Below are positions 41,694-52,093 of a DNA stretch of 64,000 nucleotides, in pieces. The notes beneath the pieces were generated by a model, which did not search any database, was not told the origin of the DNA, and saw only the letters and a program-made list of their open reading frames with translations. Made by a program: the position numbers and the translations under genes. The stretch covers positions 372,001 through 436,000 of the forward strand of contig NZ_JASHKQ010000001.1 in assembly GCF_030056795.1 (NCBI RefSeq), read 5' to 3'. This DNA comes from Rhodococcus sp. IEGM 1381 (lineage in GTDB: Bacteria; Actinomycetota; Actinomycetes; Mycobacteriales; Mycobacteriaceae). The first letter of the stretch is position 1; the number at the start of each line of letters is the position of its first letter.

Positions 41694-42958
41694 GGGATGG
41701 TCACCTCCACTCGTGTCGGTCCACCGGACGGCGAGGTCAGCGTCAGCGTTCCGTCGATTCCACTGAGCCTGTCGGCCAGTCCGGCCAGTCCACCGCCGGG
41801 CTCGAGATGCGCACCGCCACAGCCGTCGTCGACCACAGTCACTGCGATGGACGATTCACCGCGGACGACGTCCACCTGCACGTGGCTCGCGCCGGCGTGT
41901 TTGCCGACATTGGTCAAGGCCTCGGATACGACGAAATACACCGTTGATTCGGCAGTGGCGTCGAGACGCCGCTCGCCGGTGAGGGTCGGATCGATCTCGA
42001 TGGTCACCGGCACTGTGCACAAGGCCGCGACCGACGACAGTGCCGCATCGAGTCCACGATCGGTCAGAATCGGGGGATGCAGTCCGCGCGTCAAGGTCCG
42101 TATTTCCCCGATCGCGTTCTTCGCTTCTCTGTGTGCATCGTCGAGCAAGCCTTTCAATACCACGTCATCGGTGGCGGATACACGAGACTTCGCTTGACCC
42201 AATGACATTGCCACCGAGACCAGCCGCTGCTGGGCTCCGTCGTGCAGGTTTCGTTCGATGCGTCGCCGCTCGGCATCGGCCGCGTCGACGACGCGAGCGC
42301 GACTGACCGTCAATTCGTCCACCCGCTTGCTCGACTCGGACTGCCCGAGAAGCGCTGCTGCGCTCCACCAATCGAGCTTTGCGAGCAGCGTTGTCAGAGG
42401 AGGAACGCCGGCAACGAGCACCACCAGAGCTGCTGCACCTGCCAACGCAACCAACGGGAAGTCCACCCGTTCGGCGATCTCCAATCCGGTGCCCTCGGGA
42501 TCGGTGACCAACCACGCGACCGGTGCCGCCGCCAGAATGGGAAGGGCCAGGAACAACGCCGGCAGCAAGAACAGCAGAGCGGCCGAGATCGGAATGCGAA
42601 TGATCCAGTAGACCAGCGACTTCCACAACCCGATGTCGCGGACGCACCACACCAACTTCTGCCAGCTGGTCGGATAGACAATGGCCGCAGGTCTCGTGAT
42701 CTCGAAGCCACTGGTGACGCCGATGCCGGCCCGCGCCGCGATGTCCAGCCACCGGAGGACCACGATCGTGAACACGAACACGAGCACACCACTGAGGGCG
42801 AACGGCAATGCGAACACCGCAAGGACGAGCAGACCGACGATCAGCCAACCGCCCAGGCCGGCCAAGGTTGTCGCGAGCAGCGAGGCCATGGCCAGCCACC
42901 ACTGTCGAGAAATCCATGCTCTGAGCGGATTCAGGGGAATCGATAATGCCTGGTTCAT
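41684..42958 (-). CDS. Sensor histidine kinase, HisKA_3 type
   Basis: This 424-residue protein is read from ATG 42958, before which TACGCT lies 7 nt upstream (leaderless type); the longer frame is not used. Five or six membrane helices occupy about 15-200 (a putative sensor domain of the PF13796 type), followed by the dimerisation helix with the phosphorylated His in RRIERNLHDGAQQRL, and an HATPase domain with SEALTNVGKHAGAS (N-box), DDGCGGA (G1) and GGGLAGLADRL (G2). It works with the downstream regulator; the signal is unknown. Confidence 0.9.
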   Translation of the reverse strand: MNQALSIPLNPLRAWISRQWWLAMASLLATTLAGLGGWLIVGLLVLAVFALPFALSGVLVFVFTIVVLRWLDIAARAGIGVTSGFEITRPAAIVYPTSWQKLVWCVRDIGLWKSLVYWIIRIPISAALLFLLPALFLALPILAAAPVAWLVTDPEGTGLEIAERVDFPLVALAGAAALVVLVAGVPPLTTLLAKLDWWSAAALLGQSESSKRVDELTVSRARVVDAADAERRRIERNLHDGAQQRLVSVAMSLGQAKSRVSATDDVVLKGLLDDAHREAKNAIGEIRTLTRGLHPPILTDRGLDAALSSVAALCTVPVTIEIDPTLTGERRLDATAESTVYFVVSEALTNVGKHAGASHVQVDVVRGESSIAVTVVDDGCGGAHLEPGGGLAGLADRLSGIDGTLTLTSPSGGPTRVEVTIPCE

Positions 42959-43146
42959 GCGATTGAGCGTAAGTGGGCAGTTGCCGGGGCGTCCCCACTG
43001 TGAACCCACGAGGTGAGGTAGGGCCAGCCCTACCATGAGGACCGGGGGTCGCCCCAGCTCAGGCGTCGAACACGCTGGTCTTCTCCCGAACTTGTCGGAG
43101 CCCGGTGATATCAAGGATGTAGGAGAAACGACAGAAGGGAATTCGC

Positions 43147-43329
43147 GTGTCCACCAGCTTCGATACTTGCCACGGCACACTCGTGATCCACGCGGTCGGC
43201 GGTGCGGAGTGTACGGAGCCGGACTGCGTGGACCTCGAGTACGTCCGTCACTTCCTGGTGCTCGAGTGCGAAGAGGTCACCGGCGGCTGCCAGTGCACCG
43301 CACTCGTCGAGCTCGCTCAGGCGTCCTGA
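43147..43329 (+). CDS. Small cysteine-rich protein (60 aa)
   Basis: GTG 43147 has a good ribosome site (GAAGGG). The 60 residues contain six Cys (8, 22, 27, 41, 48, 50) and three His (9, 15, 35) in a CH-x12-C-x4-C ... C-x6-C-x1-C pattern, which suggests a metal-bound mini-fold. It is acidic and without signal peptide. The last 13 bp overlap the convergent MerR-type gene. No family recognised. Confidence 0.6.
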   Translation: MSTSFDTCHGTLVIHAVGGAECTEPDCVDLEYVRHFLVLECEEVTGGCQCTALVELAQAS

Positions 43330-44147
43330 CGTCGGACCACCGGCTGCTGGAGTTCGGTGACCCAGTTCTCCTGCGGCTGTGGCTCCGACACCAGGTAGAA
43401 CTCCCGGCAGACGCCCGAGAGCTCGTAGCCGTTGGTCTCGATCCACGCCATCAACTGCTCCCACGTTTCACCGATCGTGGCCATCGACCCGTGGTGCACG
43501 GTCGTCGCAGCCAGATCGACCGGCGGCAGTTCTCGAACTTCGTACCCCTCTGCTGTGGTGACGGTCGGTCCCACCTCGAACGCGGCGTGCACGGTGATGC
43601 CCGTGCCGTCTCCATCGTCGACGGCCTCGTACATGGCGATCGACGAAGGGCCGAAGTCGACGCCGTGCCGTCCGAGAGACTGTGCGAGTTGGGCATACAT
43701 CGGGCCGATGACCGGGCCGATGTTCTGCGGGCCGTAACCGGCGGCGGTCTCGGTGACGGCAGCAACGCGAGTGGCCGGCAACGATTTGGTGTCCACGGTG
43801 ATCATCGAAATCCCTTCGGTGTGGGAGAGTCGCGCATCGATGCGACGCAGGCGAGCGGCGTCGAGATCGAGTCGACGGGCGACATCATCTCGTTTGGCCT
43901 CGAGCATCTCGCGTAGACGGCCGTCGCTGACCTCAGCGTGCACGACCTGCGTCACCTCGTCGAGCCGGAACCCGAGGTCCTTGAACATGAGAATGCGTCC
44001 CAGAACCTCGAACTGCGAGCCGTCGTACGAGCGGTAACCGGTGATTGGATCGACCCGTGCAGGAGTCAACAACCCGATCTCGTCGTAATGCCGAAGCATG
44101 CGAACCGAGACCCGGCCGATGGATGCGAACTCTCCGATACTGAACAT
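43317..44147 (-). CDS. MerR-family regulator with GyrI-like effector domain
   Basis: This 276-residue protein has a MerR helix-turn-helix at about 2-70 (FSIGEFASIGRVSVRMLRHYDEIGLLTPARVDPITGYRSYDG, in part), a coiled-coil (about 80-112) and a GyrI-like (AraC effector-binding/SOUL-like) domain at about 115-265 that usually binds drugs or small hydrophobic ligands, as in BmrR. The palindrome at 44168-44182 lies within its promoter, where a MerR protein would act. No obvious second target gene. Confidence 0.88.
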   Translation of the reverse strand: MFSIGEFASIGRVSVRMLRHYDEIGLLTPARVDPITGYRSYDGSQFEVLGRILMFKDLGFRLDEVTQVVHAEVSDGRLREMLEAKRDDVARRLDLDAARLRRIDARLSHTEGISMITVDTKSLPATRVAAVTETAAGYGPQNIGPVIGPMYAQLAQSLGRHGVDFGPSSIAMYEAVDDGDGTGITVHAAFEVGPTVTTAEGYEVRELPPVDLAATTVHHGSMATIGETWEQLMAWIETNGYELSGVCREFYLVSEPQPQENWVTELQQPVVRRQDA

Positions 44148-44167
44148 GACCCTGACAAGAATCCTCT

Positions 44168-44188
44168 CTCACACTGTGTGAGGGTCAA
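44168..44188 (-). promoter_or_regulatory. MerR-type promoter with palindromic operator
   Basis: On the minus strand TTGACC (44188-44183, a -35 hexamer) is followed directly by CTCACAC-A-GTGTGAG (44182-44168), a perfect 7-bp palindrome in the spacer before the MerR-like gene. A palindrome between -35 and -10 is the hallmark of MerR control; autoregulation is inferred. Confidence 0.6.
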
Positions 44189-44203
44189 GCGAACGGATCC
44201 CGC

Positions 44204-45586
44204 TCACTTCCACACCGTGAACTGGTTGTCCCATGACCTGGTCATGTGGCCGGCCGCCGTGGACACCACCACCCGAGCCGGGTCGACACCCTCGGGTTGT
44301 GGGATCGACCATCCGATCTCACCGGTGCGGGCGTCGATGGAATGCGTGCCCTGATAGTCACCGAAGACGAAGCTCTTCCCGTCGGTCAGTCCCCCGCGCA
44401 CCCAGTACGCGTCCTCCCACGGCGTCACCCAACGCTCCGTGCCGTCGTCGATGTCGAGACCGGTGAGCGTCTTCGCCTCCGGATCGGTGACGATGACAAC
44501 GCGGCCGATCACCGCGGCGACAGCCGACTGTGTCCCGCTGAACTCCGACTGCACCATCGCTGGATTCCGCCAGAACTCGTCGCCATTGTTCGGGTCGTAG
44601 GCACCGTCTCCCAGGAACATCGGCGGCCGATTCAGTGGGCTGCTCGGATACATCGACGTTCCGTACGACGGACGCGGGATCGCTCGGATCACCGAGCCGT
44701 CTGCCGCCAGGAGATTCTGAGTGCCGACCGTTCCCGATTCGCTTCCGATGCTGGAGAGGAACAGGCCGTTCCCGACGCTCTGCACCGAGTCGCCCTCGTA
44801 GGTGAATCTCTCTGCGCCACTGTCGAGATCAAAGATGCTGTAGATGTATTGCGGGGTGCCGTCACCCCTGGACGTCGATATCACCGACTTTCGATCCGGA
44901 GTGACGTACACCGAGGAGAAGTCGCCGAACCGCTCGAACGTGCGACGGAAGTCGGACTCGATTGCAGTCGGAGTCCCTTTCGTCAACACCGGCGTTCCGT
45001 CCAGATTCCCAGAGACGAAGACGGTCTGGTCCACGATTCGCGCACCGTTCACATCGAAATCCGTTCCGACGTCCGCGACCAGCGCCCCATCGGACGTGTC
45101 GATGGACACCACGCGCCGATCACCCCAGCACGCAAGCAACACCGATTCCAGTTCCGACGCACACTGACTCACCCGCCCAATGGGCGTCTTCCACAGTGGC
45201 GCACCGTTGGCGGGGTTCATACCGACGAGGGTGACGGCTCCTACCTCTGTGCCGCTCGATGGATCTGCACTGGGAAGCGGATACCCGGTCGCACCGATCA
45301 TCACGTCGTCTCCGCTGAGGAATCCTCCGTAGCCGTAGTACTGGCCGAGGCCGGTCGGCATGGCCAACAACACGTCGCCGCCGTTGTCCGACAACGTGCG
45401 GACGTCCGCCGTCCACGCCGGCTCAGGTGGGGTGTCGAGGGACCCAGCGACCACGGCCTGCTCGGCACCCGGCGCGGGCGTATCCGGTTCGTCCGACGCC
45501 ACCCGCACAGCGATGAACGCCGCCCCCACGACCAACGCCGAACCGAGCGCGATCAACTTCCACCGCTCGTTACGAGTGAGCTTCAC
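44204..45586 (-). CDS. Membrane-anchored PQQ-like beta-propeller protein
   Basis: This 460-residue protein begins with a signal anchor (WKLIALGSALVVGAAFIAV, about 8-28) and then has repeated propeller blades: GMNPANGAPLWKTPIGR, SIDTSDGALVADVG, GLDIDDGTERWVTPW and SIDARTGEIGWSIPQ. TACCGT ends 6 nt before the GTG (leaderless type). It resembles the lipoprotein encoded at 16559-17962. Function unknown. Confidence 0.72.
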   Translation of the reverse strand: MKLTRNERWKLIALGSALVVGAAFIAVRVASDEPDTPAPGAEQAVVAGSLDTPPEPAWTADVRTLSDNGGDVLLAMPTGLGQYYGYGGFLSGDDVMIGATGYPLPSADPSSGTEVGAVTLVGMNPANGAPLWKTPIGRVSQCASELESVLLACWGDRRVVSIDTSDGALVADVGTDFDVNGARIVDQTVFVSGNLDGTPVLTKGTPTAIESDFRRTFERFGDFSSVYVTPDRKSVISTSRGDGTPQYIYSIFDLDSGAERFTYEGDSVQSVGNGLFLSSIGSESGTVGTQNLLAADGSVIRAIPRPSYGTSMYPSSPLNRPPMFLGDGAYDPNNGDEFWRNPAMVQSEFSGTQSAVAAVIGRVVIVTDPEAKTLTGLDIDDGTERWVTPWEDAYWVRGGLTDGKSFVFGDYQGTHSIDARTGEIGWSIPQPEGVDPARVVVSTAAGHMTRSWDNQFTVWK

Positions 45587-45607
45587 CGGCAGACGGTAGC
45601 ACCGGTG

Positions 45608-46699
45608 TCAGGAAATACCCGTCGGATAGTGCAGCGGCAATCCCGTCTCTCCGACCCCGAGTTCGAAGATCGCCCATTGCCGTGGGTCGATCGCCAGAAG
45701 GCCGTGGTTGGAGACGATCAACGAGGTTCCCCGGAACGCGACCGACGCGGGGGTCGAGTACGGAATCGAGCGGGCCACGCGATCCACCACGGTCGGTAGC
45801 TCTGCCACCATCGACCCGTTGTTCGGGTCCACTACCTGAATCGAATTGATGAGCGGGTTCGAGATCGGCAGGTAGATGCGACCGCTCGTTCCGATGGCCA
45901 AGCCGTCACCCTGCGCGACGACCGCTACGCGCTCCAAGGGACCGGGTGAACCGTTGGAGTCGAGCGCAATTCGGTAGACGACACCCCGGCCGATCGTGCT
46001 GATGTCCGGGGTCAGCGACATGGTCACCACGAAGTTCAGCCGACCCGATGCGTCGAACTGCATACCGTTGACACTGTAGATCGACGCGAAATCGGCATTC
46101 TGATACCAGATTTCGGCTGCCCCACCACCCGCAGGTACCTTCCAGATGGTGGCCTGGTTCAGGTCGCCTACGTACATGGTTCCGTCGGGGGCAAAAGTGG
46201 CCCAGTTCGGCCACGCGGGCCGGTCGACGGGAGACGGCTCGCACGCAGTGCTCACGGTCCCCGCACAGATCGGCAGATTCGCGAATGTCGCGTAGACCGA
46301 TTGCGTACCGGTCGCGGGATCGATCCTTACGGCCCGTGCACCCGAGTAGTCGAGGGCGTACACCCGACCGTCCCCGTCGAGAGTGATCCCGTTGACGCCG
46401 TGCTCGGCAGGTTCGTGATCCATCAAGGAGTACGTAGAGAGCAGTCGACCCTCCGAATCCCAATGCCACACGTCCGCAGACGAATTCGGGCGATTCGATC
46501 CCGACCAGATGCTGCCGTCCACAGGATCGACTGCCATCCCTTCGGGCTGCCCCGGCAGCGGAACCCCCGCGATGTCTCTCGTCTGCCCGTATCCGAGGGG
46601 CTCTGGTGTGGGGCCAGGCTCGGCTACTGCCTCGGGTACACCGGAGAAACAGATCGCGAGCACCGCCACAACGAGAATCCAGGGTCGACGCTGCGTCAT
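45608..46699 (-). CDS. Secreted SMP-30/NHL-like beta-propeller protein
   Basis: This 363-residue protein is read from ATG 46699, overlapping the preceding gene's stop as ATGA; the longer frame is an artefact. A signal peptide ends in PEAVA. Blades of the SMP-30/NHL type follow: PEGMAVDPVDGSIWSGSNR, VNGITLDGDGRVYALDYSG, WATFAPDGTMYVGDL and GLAIGTSGRIYLPIS. Such propellers include lactonases and virginiamycin-B-lyase-like proteins, but the catalytic metal ligands are not clear. It is co-transcribed with the secreted protein upstream. Confidence 0.75.
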   Translation of the reverse strand: MTQRRPWILVVAVLAICFSGVPEAVAEPGPTPEPLGYGQTRDIAGVPLPGQPEGMAVDPVDGSIWSGSNRPNSSADVWHWDSEGRLLSTYSLMDHEPAEHGVNGITLDGDGRVYALDYSGARAVRIDPATGTQSVYATFANLPICAGTVSTACEPSPVDRPAWPNWATFAPDGTMYVGDLNQATIWKVPAGGGAAEIWYQNADFASIYSVNGMQFDASGRLNFVVTMSLTPDISTIGRGVVYRIALDSNGSPGPLERVAVVAQGDGLAIGTSGRIYLPISNPLINSIQVVDPNNGSMVAELPTVVDRVARSIPYSTPASVAFRGTSLIVSNHGLLAIDPRQWAIFELGVGETGLPLHYPTGIS

Positions 46700-47820
46700 C
46701 GCGGAGCGATGGAACCGAGGAAGGATGTGGTCCAGATTGCCGAATTCGCAGACCCCGCCGCGTCGTTCGTCGGAACCAGGCCGTTCAGCGTCACCTGCCC
46801 GCCGGTCAAGCCGCGGCCGAGCTGCGGTGGCAGAGTGAAGCCACAGGACTGCTGCACGGTATCTGCTCCGACAGCCAGATCGGTACGACGGCATTGCCCG
46901 GTCGAGGTTGCCGTGAGCGCAGGTGTGACGCCGAAGCTCGTGATACTCAGCGACGCGCCGAAGTCCGGAGTCGACGGGTTCTGATAGCAGATCGACGCGT
47001 TCGCGGCGACATCCTCGGACGGCTCGGTCGATGCCGCTCCGGTGGCCGGGTCCACCGAGACCGAGTGGATCTCCGTAGTGCGCACTCCACCCGGGCATGC
47101 AGGGGTGGAGCCGGTCGAGACCGAATTGACCTCGCGGCCGACGCTGTACTTCACCGAACCTGTCGGCTGCGGAGTTCCCGGCACGGGCTCTGCCACCGGA
47201 GCAGTTCCCTCGCCCAGCGTGTACAGAGTCCACAACGACCCGGTTCGACCGTCCGGCAACCGAAGCGGATTGGCGACCGAGTTGCTGGTCGCGACCCCGT
47301 CGGTGACCCCGGAATCGTTGGGCTGCACTCGCAGAACACAATCGACGGCGCCGCGCCCTGGCGATCCGATCATGAACTCGAGCCCGCAGGGACCGTTCAT
47401 CGACAACCTGCCGAGACCCGGGGCCGTCAGCACCCCCCACTGGTCGAGAAACGCCTGCCCGTCAACGGTCGGGCCGTCGCACACGTAGATCGGTCCGACG
47501 TTCTGAGCGGTGGGATCGAGCAGGAAGCCCGTCGACGGATCGTTGGTGAAGGTGTACATCCGCGCGTCGAGCCGCTCGACCACGGTCAGTGAGCGCGGGG
47601 ATCCGAAGTAGTCGTTGCACGCGGAATTGTCGGCTTCGGCGGGTCGCTGCCCGCTGTCGACAGTGCGATAGACACTGAAGCTACCGGGTCCGTTGTCGAT
47701 CGAGCCAAGGATCGTGGCGGGGGCCGGTGCCGGGCCTGGCGCAGCGTTCGCCGCGATCGTCGGGCACATGGCCACGACCGCCGCCGTCACTACAGCAACC
47801 TGTACTCCACGACTCTTCAC
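46696..47820 (-). CDS. Secreted hypothetical protein (374 aa)
   Basis: GTG 47820 is preceded by a GGGGGATAT-type site. The signal peptide ends in IAANA, followed by a Pro/Ala stretch. The mature protein is soluble, rich in Ser, Thr, Pro and Gly, with seven or more Cys (for example SACNDYFG, YVCDG, NGPCGLEF, DCVLRV, TPACPGG, ASICYQN, QSCGFTLPP), so several disulphides are likely. I do not recognise a family. ATGA overlap with the SMP-30-like gene suggests a common task at the cell surface. Confidence 0.6.
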   Translation of the reverse strand: MKSRGVQVAVVTAAVVAMCPTIAANAAPGPAPAPATILGSIDNGPGSFSVYRTVDSGQRPAEADNSACNDYFGSPRSLTVVERLDARMYTFTNDPSTGFLLDPTAQNVGPIYVCDGPTVDGQAFLDQWGVLTAPGLGRLSMNGPCGLEFMIGSPGRGAVDCVLRVQPNDSGVTDGVATSNSVANPLRLPDGRTGSLWTLYTLGEGTAPVAEPVPGTPQPTGSVKYSVGREVNSVSTGSTPACPGGVRTTEIHSVSVDPATGAASTEPSEDVAANASICYQNPSTPDFGASLSITSFGVTPALTATSTGQCRRTDLAVGADTVQQSCGFTLPPQLGRGLTGGQVTLNGLVPTNDAAGSANSAIWTTSFLGSIAPR

Positions 47821-48013
47821 GACATATCCCCCGGAAAATTCGGACCAGGCTTTATGCCCGGTCTACGGCAACCCCAGCGGTGACAGTAGCGCAACAGAAG
47901 TTGAGAAACCACCCTTCGGTACTGGTAGTCAAACTTTTCACGACCCTGGGAAAAGATTGTTTCAGCGGCTATCGTTCGTGCCTGTAACCTCCCTCGACCC
48001 AGAAGGGCACCAC

Positions 48014-48664
48014 ATGAAGAGACGTTGGCTCGCGTATTCCATTGCAGCACTAGCGATTTCCGCATCAGCGGTAGTACTTCCCGCCGGCGTGGCTTCTGCT
48101 GCACCATGTTCGGACGTCGATATCTCCTTCGCCCGCGGGACCGGCGAGCTCCCTGGACTCGGCATCACCGGCACACCGTTCGTCAACAGCCTGAAATCTC
48201 AGCTGTCGGACCGCTCGGTGAGCACCTACGCCGTCAACTACGCCGCAGACTTCACCCAGGCAAGCGCAGGCCCCGGATCCCGTGACCTCGTCGCGCACCT
48301 GAATTCCGTTGCTGCATCGTGCCCTTCGACGACATTCGTGATCGGTGGATATTCGCAAGGAGCCACCGTCGTGACCAACGCCGTCGGACTACGCACCCCC
48401 AGCAGCTTCAGCGGTGCCGTCATCCCGGCCGCCATAGCCTCCCGGATCGAGGCAGTCGTGGTGTTCGGCAACCCATTCGGCCTGTCCGGACAGAAGATCG
48501 AAACATCCAGCAGCACATACGGTTCACGTGCGACGAGCTTCTGCAACTTCGGCGATCCGGTATGCCAGATCGGTGGATTCAACGCCTTCGCACACCTTCA
48601 GTACGGTACGAACGGCACCACCACGCAAGGCGCACAGTTCGCCGCCACAAAAGTCCGTACCTGA
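48014..48664 (+). CDS. Secreted cutinase
   Basis: This 216-residue protein is read from ATG 48014, leaving a signal peptide ending in GVASA. The cutinase fold is complete: Cys32-Cys103 type disulphide, the nucleophile Ser114 in GGYSQGA, the acid in CNFGDPVC and the base in FAHLQYG. The length matches actinobacterial cutinases. It hydrolyses cutin, polyesters or triacylglycerols outside the cell. It is convergent with the ABC ATPase of the galactoside locus. Confidence 0.93.
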   Translation: MKRRWLAYSIAALAISASAVVLPAGVASAAPCSDVDISFARGTGELPGLGITGTPFVNSLKSQLSDRSVSTYAVNYAADFTQASAGPGSRDLVAHLNSVAASCPSTTFVIGGYSQGATVVTNAVGLRTPSSFSGAVIPAAIASRIEAVVVFGNPFGLSGQKIETSSSTYGSRATSFCNFGDPVCQIGGFNAFAHLQYGTNGTTTQGAQFAATKVRT

Positions 48665-48671
48665 TTTCAGC

Positions 48672-49763
<1,092 letters not shown>

Positions 49764-49784
49764 GGGAATGCTCCTTTGTAGAGG

Positions 49785-50951
49785 TTAGAAGAATCGATGC
49801 GCGGAGCCGGCGGGCTCGGCGCGGAGAAATGTGGGCTGTGGCAATCCGGCTCGTGCTGCGCTGGAGTCGATTTCGACCACCACCGCCTCGACGATGTCCG
49901 ACGGCACCAAAGCAATCGCCGATCCGCCGAACCCTCCACCGGTCATGCGAGCCCCGTGCGCACCTGCGCGAAGCGCTGTGTCCACGACACTGTCCAGTTC
50001 CGGCGAGCTGACCTCGTAATCGTCTCGCAACGACATGTGCGAGGCCGTCATCAACTCACCGAGTTCGGAGCCTGCGGCACCGCGGTCGAGTAGCTCGGAT
50101 GCCTGCTCCACCCGCCCAATCTCACCGATGACGTGGCGAACTCGGGCGACAAGAGTGTCGTCGACGAGGCGCGAGACCGTTTGTTCGAGATCGAGGCCGC
50201 GCAGCGTCGTGACCCCCAACTCGGCGTACGCGGTGTCGAGCGACTTCCGACGCGCTCCGTACTGACCGTCGACCAGCCGATGCGGGGCGTTGGTGTCGAT
50301 CACCAGCAGCCTGGTTCCCGACGCGTCGAGATCGAGGGGGATCTGACGCGTCGACCCGTCGAGACAATCGAGCAACAGCGCGTGTCCCGGCTGAGCCGAC
50401 ATCGCAATGTTCTGATCCATGCCGCCTGTCGACGCACCGGCGATCTCGTTCTCGGCTCGAATGCTGGCTTCGATCAGGACGTTTCGATCGACCTGCAGAT
50501 CGAACAGCTCGCTGAGCGCCAGGGCGAACGAGCACTCGAGGGCTGCGGAGCTCGACAGACCCGAGCCCACCGGCACCGACGAGTGCACCGCAACATCGAC
50601 TCCGCCTATCCCGTGCTCCTGCAGCGCCCAGGCCACGCCTGCCACGTAGGCCGACCAGCCTGCGGGTGCACCCGGGCCGATCTCCGCGAGCTCACCCGTC
50701 CACGACTCGTCGGTGTGTGTCGACACGGCGCGCATCACCGTGTCCTCGCGGCGACGTACTGCAACCGCAGTGGCGTACGGCAACGCGAACGGCAGGACCA
50801 GTCCGCCCGCGTAATCGATGTGCTCACCGATGAGGTTGACCCGTCCCGGTGCGATCCAGACGCCGTCGGGTTCACCGCCGAACGCGCTGCGAAACAGCGC
50901 TGCGGCCCCGTCGGCGAGATCTTCCTCGGCGACGACGTCGAGCCACTTCAT
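49785..50951 (-). CDS. galK: Galactokinase
   Basis: This 388-residue protein is read from ATG 50951, overlapping the galT stop as ATGA. GHMP-kinase motifs are complete: GRVNLIGEHIDYAGG (substrate-binding, about 37-51), PVGSGLSSSAALE (ATP loop, about 130) and MTGGGFGGSAIAL (about 335). It phosphorylates galactose at C1 in the Leloir pathway, feeding galT. Confidence 0.94.
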   Translation of the reverse strand: MKWLDVVAEEDLADGAAALFRSAFGGEPDGVWIAPGRVNLIGEHIDYAGGLVLPFALPYATAVAVRRREDTVMRAVSTHTDESWTGELAEIGPGAPAGWSAYVAGVAWALQEHGIGGVDVAVHSSVPVGSGLSSSAALECSFALALSELFDLQVDRNVLIEASIRAENEIAGASTGGMDQNIAMSAQPGHALLLDCLDGSTRQIPLDLDASGTRLLVIDTNAPHRLVDGQYGARRKSLDTAYAELGVTTLRGLDLEQTVSRLVDDTLVARVRHVIGEIGRVEQASELLDRGAAGSELGELMTASHMSLRDDYEVSSPELDSVVDTALRAGAHGARMTGGGFGGSAIALVPSDIVEAVVVEIDSSAARAGLPQPTFLRAEPAGSAHRFF

Positions 50952-52093
50952 CCGAGTACCTCGCGCAGTCGATCTGCAATCCGTTCCGGCGTGGTGTCGT
51001 TGACCCACGCACCCATCGCCGATTCGGATCCGGCCAAAAACTTCATCCGACCCGGTGATCGCATCATCGAAAACAGTTGCAGGTGCAGCCTTCCCAGTTC
51101 ACGGTCGGCTCCCACGGGGGCTTGGTGCCACGCCGAGATGTACGGCACCTCGTCGACGCCCTCGAAGAACGCATCGACTCCGCGCAGCAGATCTCGGTAG
51201 ACCCCGGCCAGTTCGTCACGCTCGGCATCGTTCAACTCGACAAGGTCCGCCACATCGCGGCGAGGGGCGAGGTGAACCTCGACCGGCCACCGCGACGCCG
51301 CCGGGACGTAGGCGACCCAGTGCTCGGCGTCGACGACGATGCGTCGACCCGAACGCAGCTCGGCAGCGAGGACATCAGCCAGCAGTACTCGTCCGGTGCT
51401 CTCGAAGTGCTTGCGAGACTGCCGCATCAGCGCGTCGGTGCGGGGCGGGAGGTAGGGGTAGGCGTAGATCTGACCGTGCGGGTGCGTCAGCGTGACGCCG
51501 ATTTCCTTGCCGCGGTTCTCGAAGCAGAAGACCTGCTGCACGCCGGGAATCGCGGAGAGCGCGGCGGTGCGGTCGGCCCAGACGTCGATGATGGTGCGAA
51601 CCCGAGAGAGCTCGAGGGAGACGAAGGAAGCGTCGGGATCGCTCGCGAAACAGATCACCTCGCAGCGTCCGGTGCCGGGCGCGAGAGGCCACAGCGACTC
51701 TCCGTCCACTTCTGTCGGAAGTGTCTGTTGTGCAGCAGTTTCGGACAGTGACGGGAATCGGTTCTCGAACACCACCACGTCGTAATCCGCAGCCGGAATC
51801 TCCGTCGCCGGCCTGTCGGGACGACTCGGAGCCAGCGGCGACGCATCGGCCGGCGGCAGGAACGTTCGGTCCATCCGCTGAGCGGCGATGACGATCCATT
51901 CGCCGGTGAGAACGTCGAATCGCATCTGCGACTGCGACATCGACGGCGAGAGAGCGCGGGTGTCGACCAGGTCGCGGGTGGCTCCACCGGAGACGTAGGG
52001 CTCGGTGTCGTCGTAGTAGATCAGCTCGCGGCCGTCGGCCAACGTGGTCGACGTCTTGCGCAGTGCGTGTGTCGTGGCGTCATGCGCGGTCAT
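50948..52093 (-). CDS. galT: Galactose-1-phosphate uridylyltransferase
   Basis: This 381-residue protein has the active-site HPHGQIY (H204-P-H206) where His206 takes the UMP, plus RFDVLTGEWIVIAAQRMDR at the start and IISAWHQAP (Trp/His segment) near the end. Cys residues are sparse, so it may lack one of the two zinc sites known in E. coli GalT. It swaps UMP between UDP-glucose and galactose-1-phosphate. It overlaps galK and the DeoR gene. Confidence 0.93.
   Translation of the reverse strand: MTAHDATTHALRKTSTTLADGRELIYYDDTEPYVSGGATRDLVDTRALSPSMSQSQMRFDVLTGEWIVIAAQRMDRTFLPPADASPLAPSRPDRPATEIPAADYDVVVFENRFPSLSETAAQQTLPTEVDGESLWPLAPGTGRCEVICFASDPDASFVSLELSRVRTIIDVWADRTAALSAIPGVQQVFCFENRGKEIGVTLTHPHGQIYAYPYLPPRTDALMRQSRKHFESTGRVLLADVLAAELRSGRRIVVDAEHWVAYVPAASRWPVEVHLAPRRDVADLVELNDAERDELAGVYRDLLRGVDAFFEGVDEVPYISAWHQAPVGADRELGRLHLQLFSMMRSPGRMKFLAGSESAMGAWVNDTTPERIADRLREVLG

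Noticed and set aside
46700-47440. Upstream extension of the SMP-30-like protein
   Set aside because: It overlaps the secreted protein gene in another frame; the ATG at 46699 starts a proper signal peptide and overlaps the stop as ATGA.
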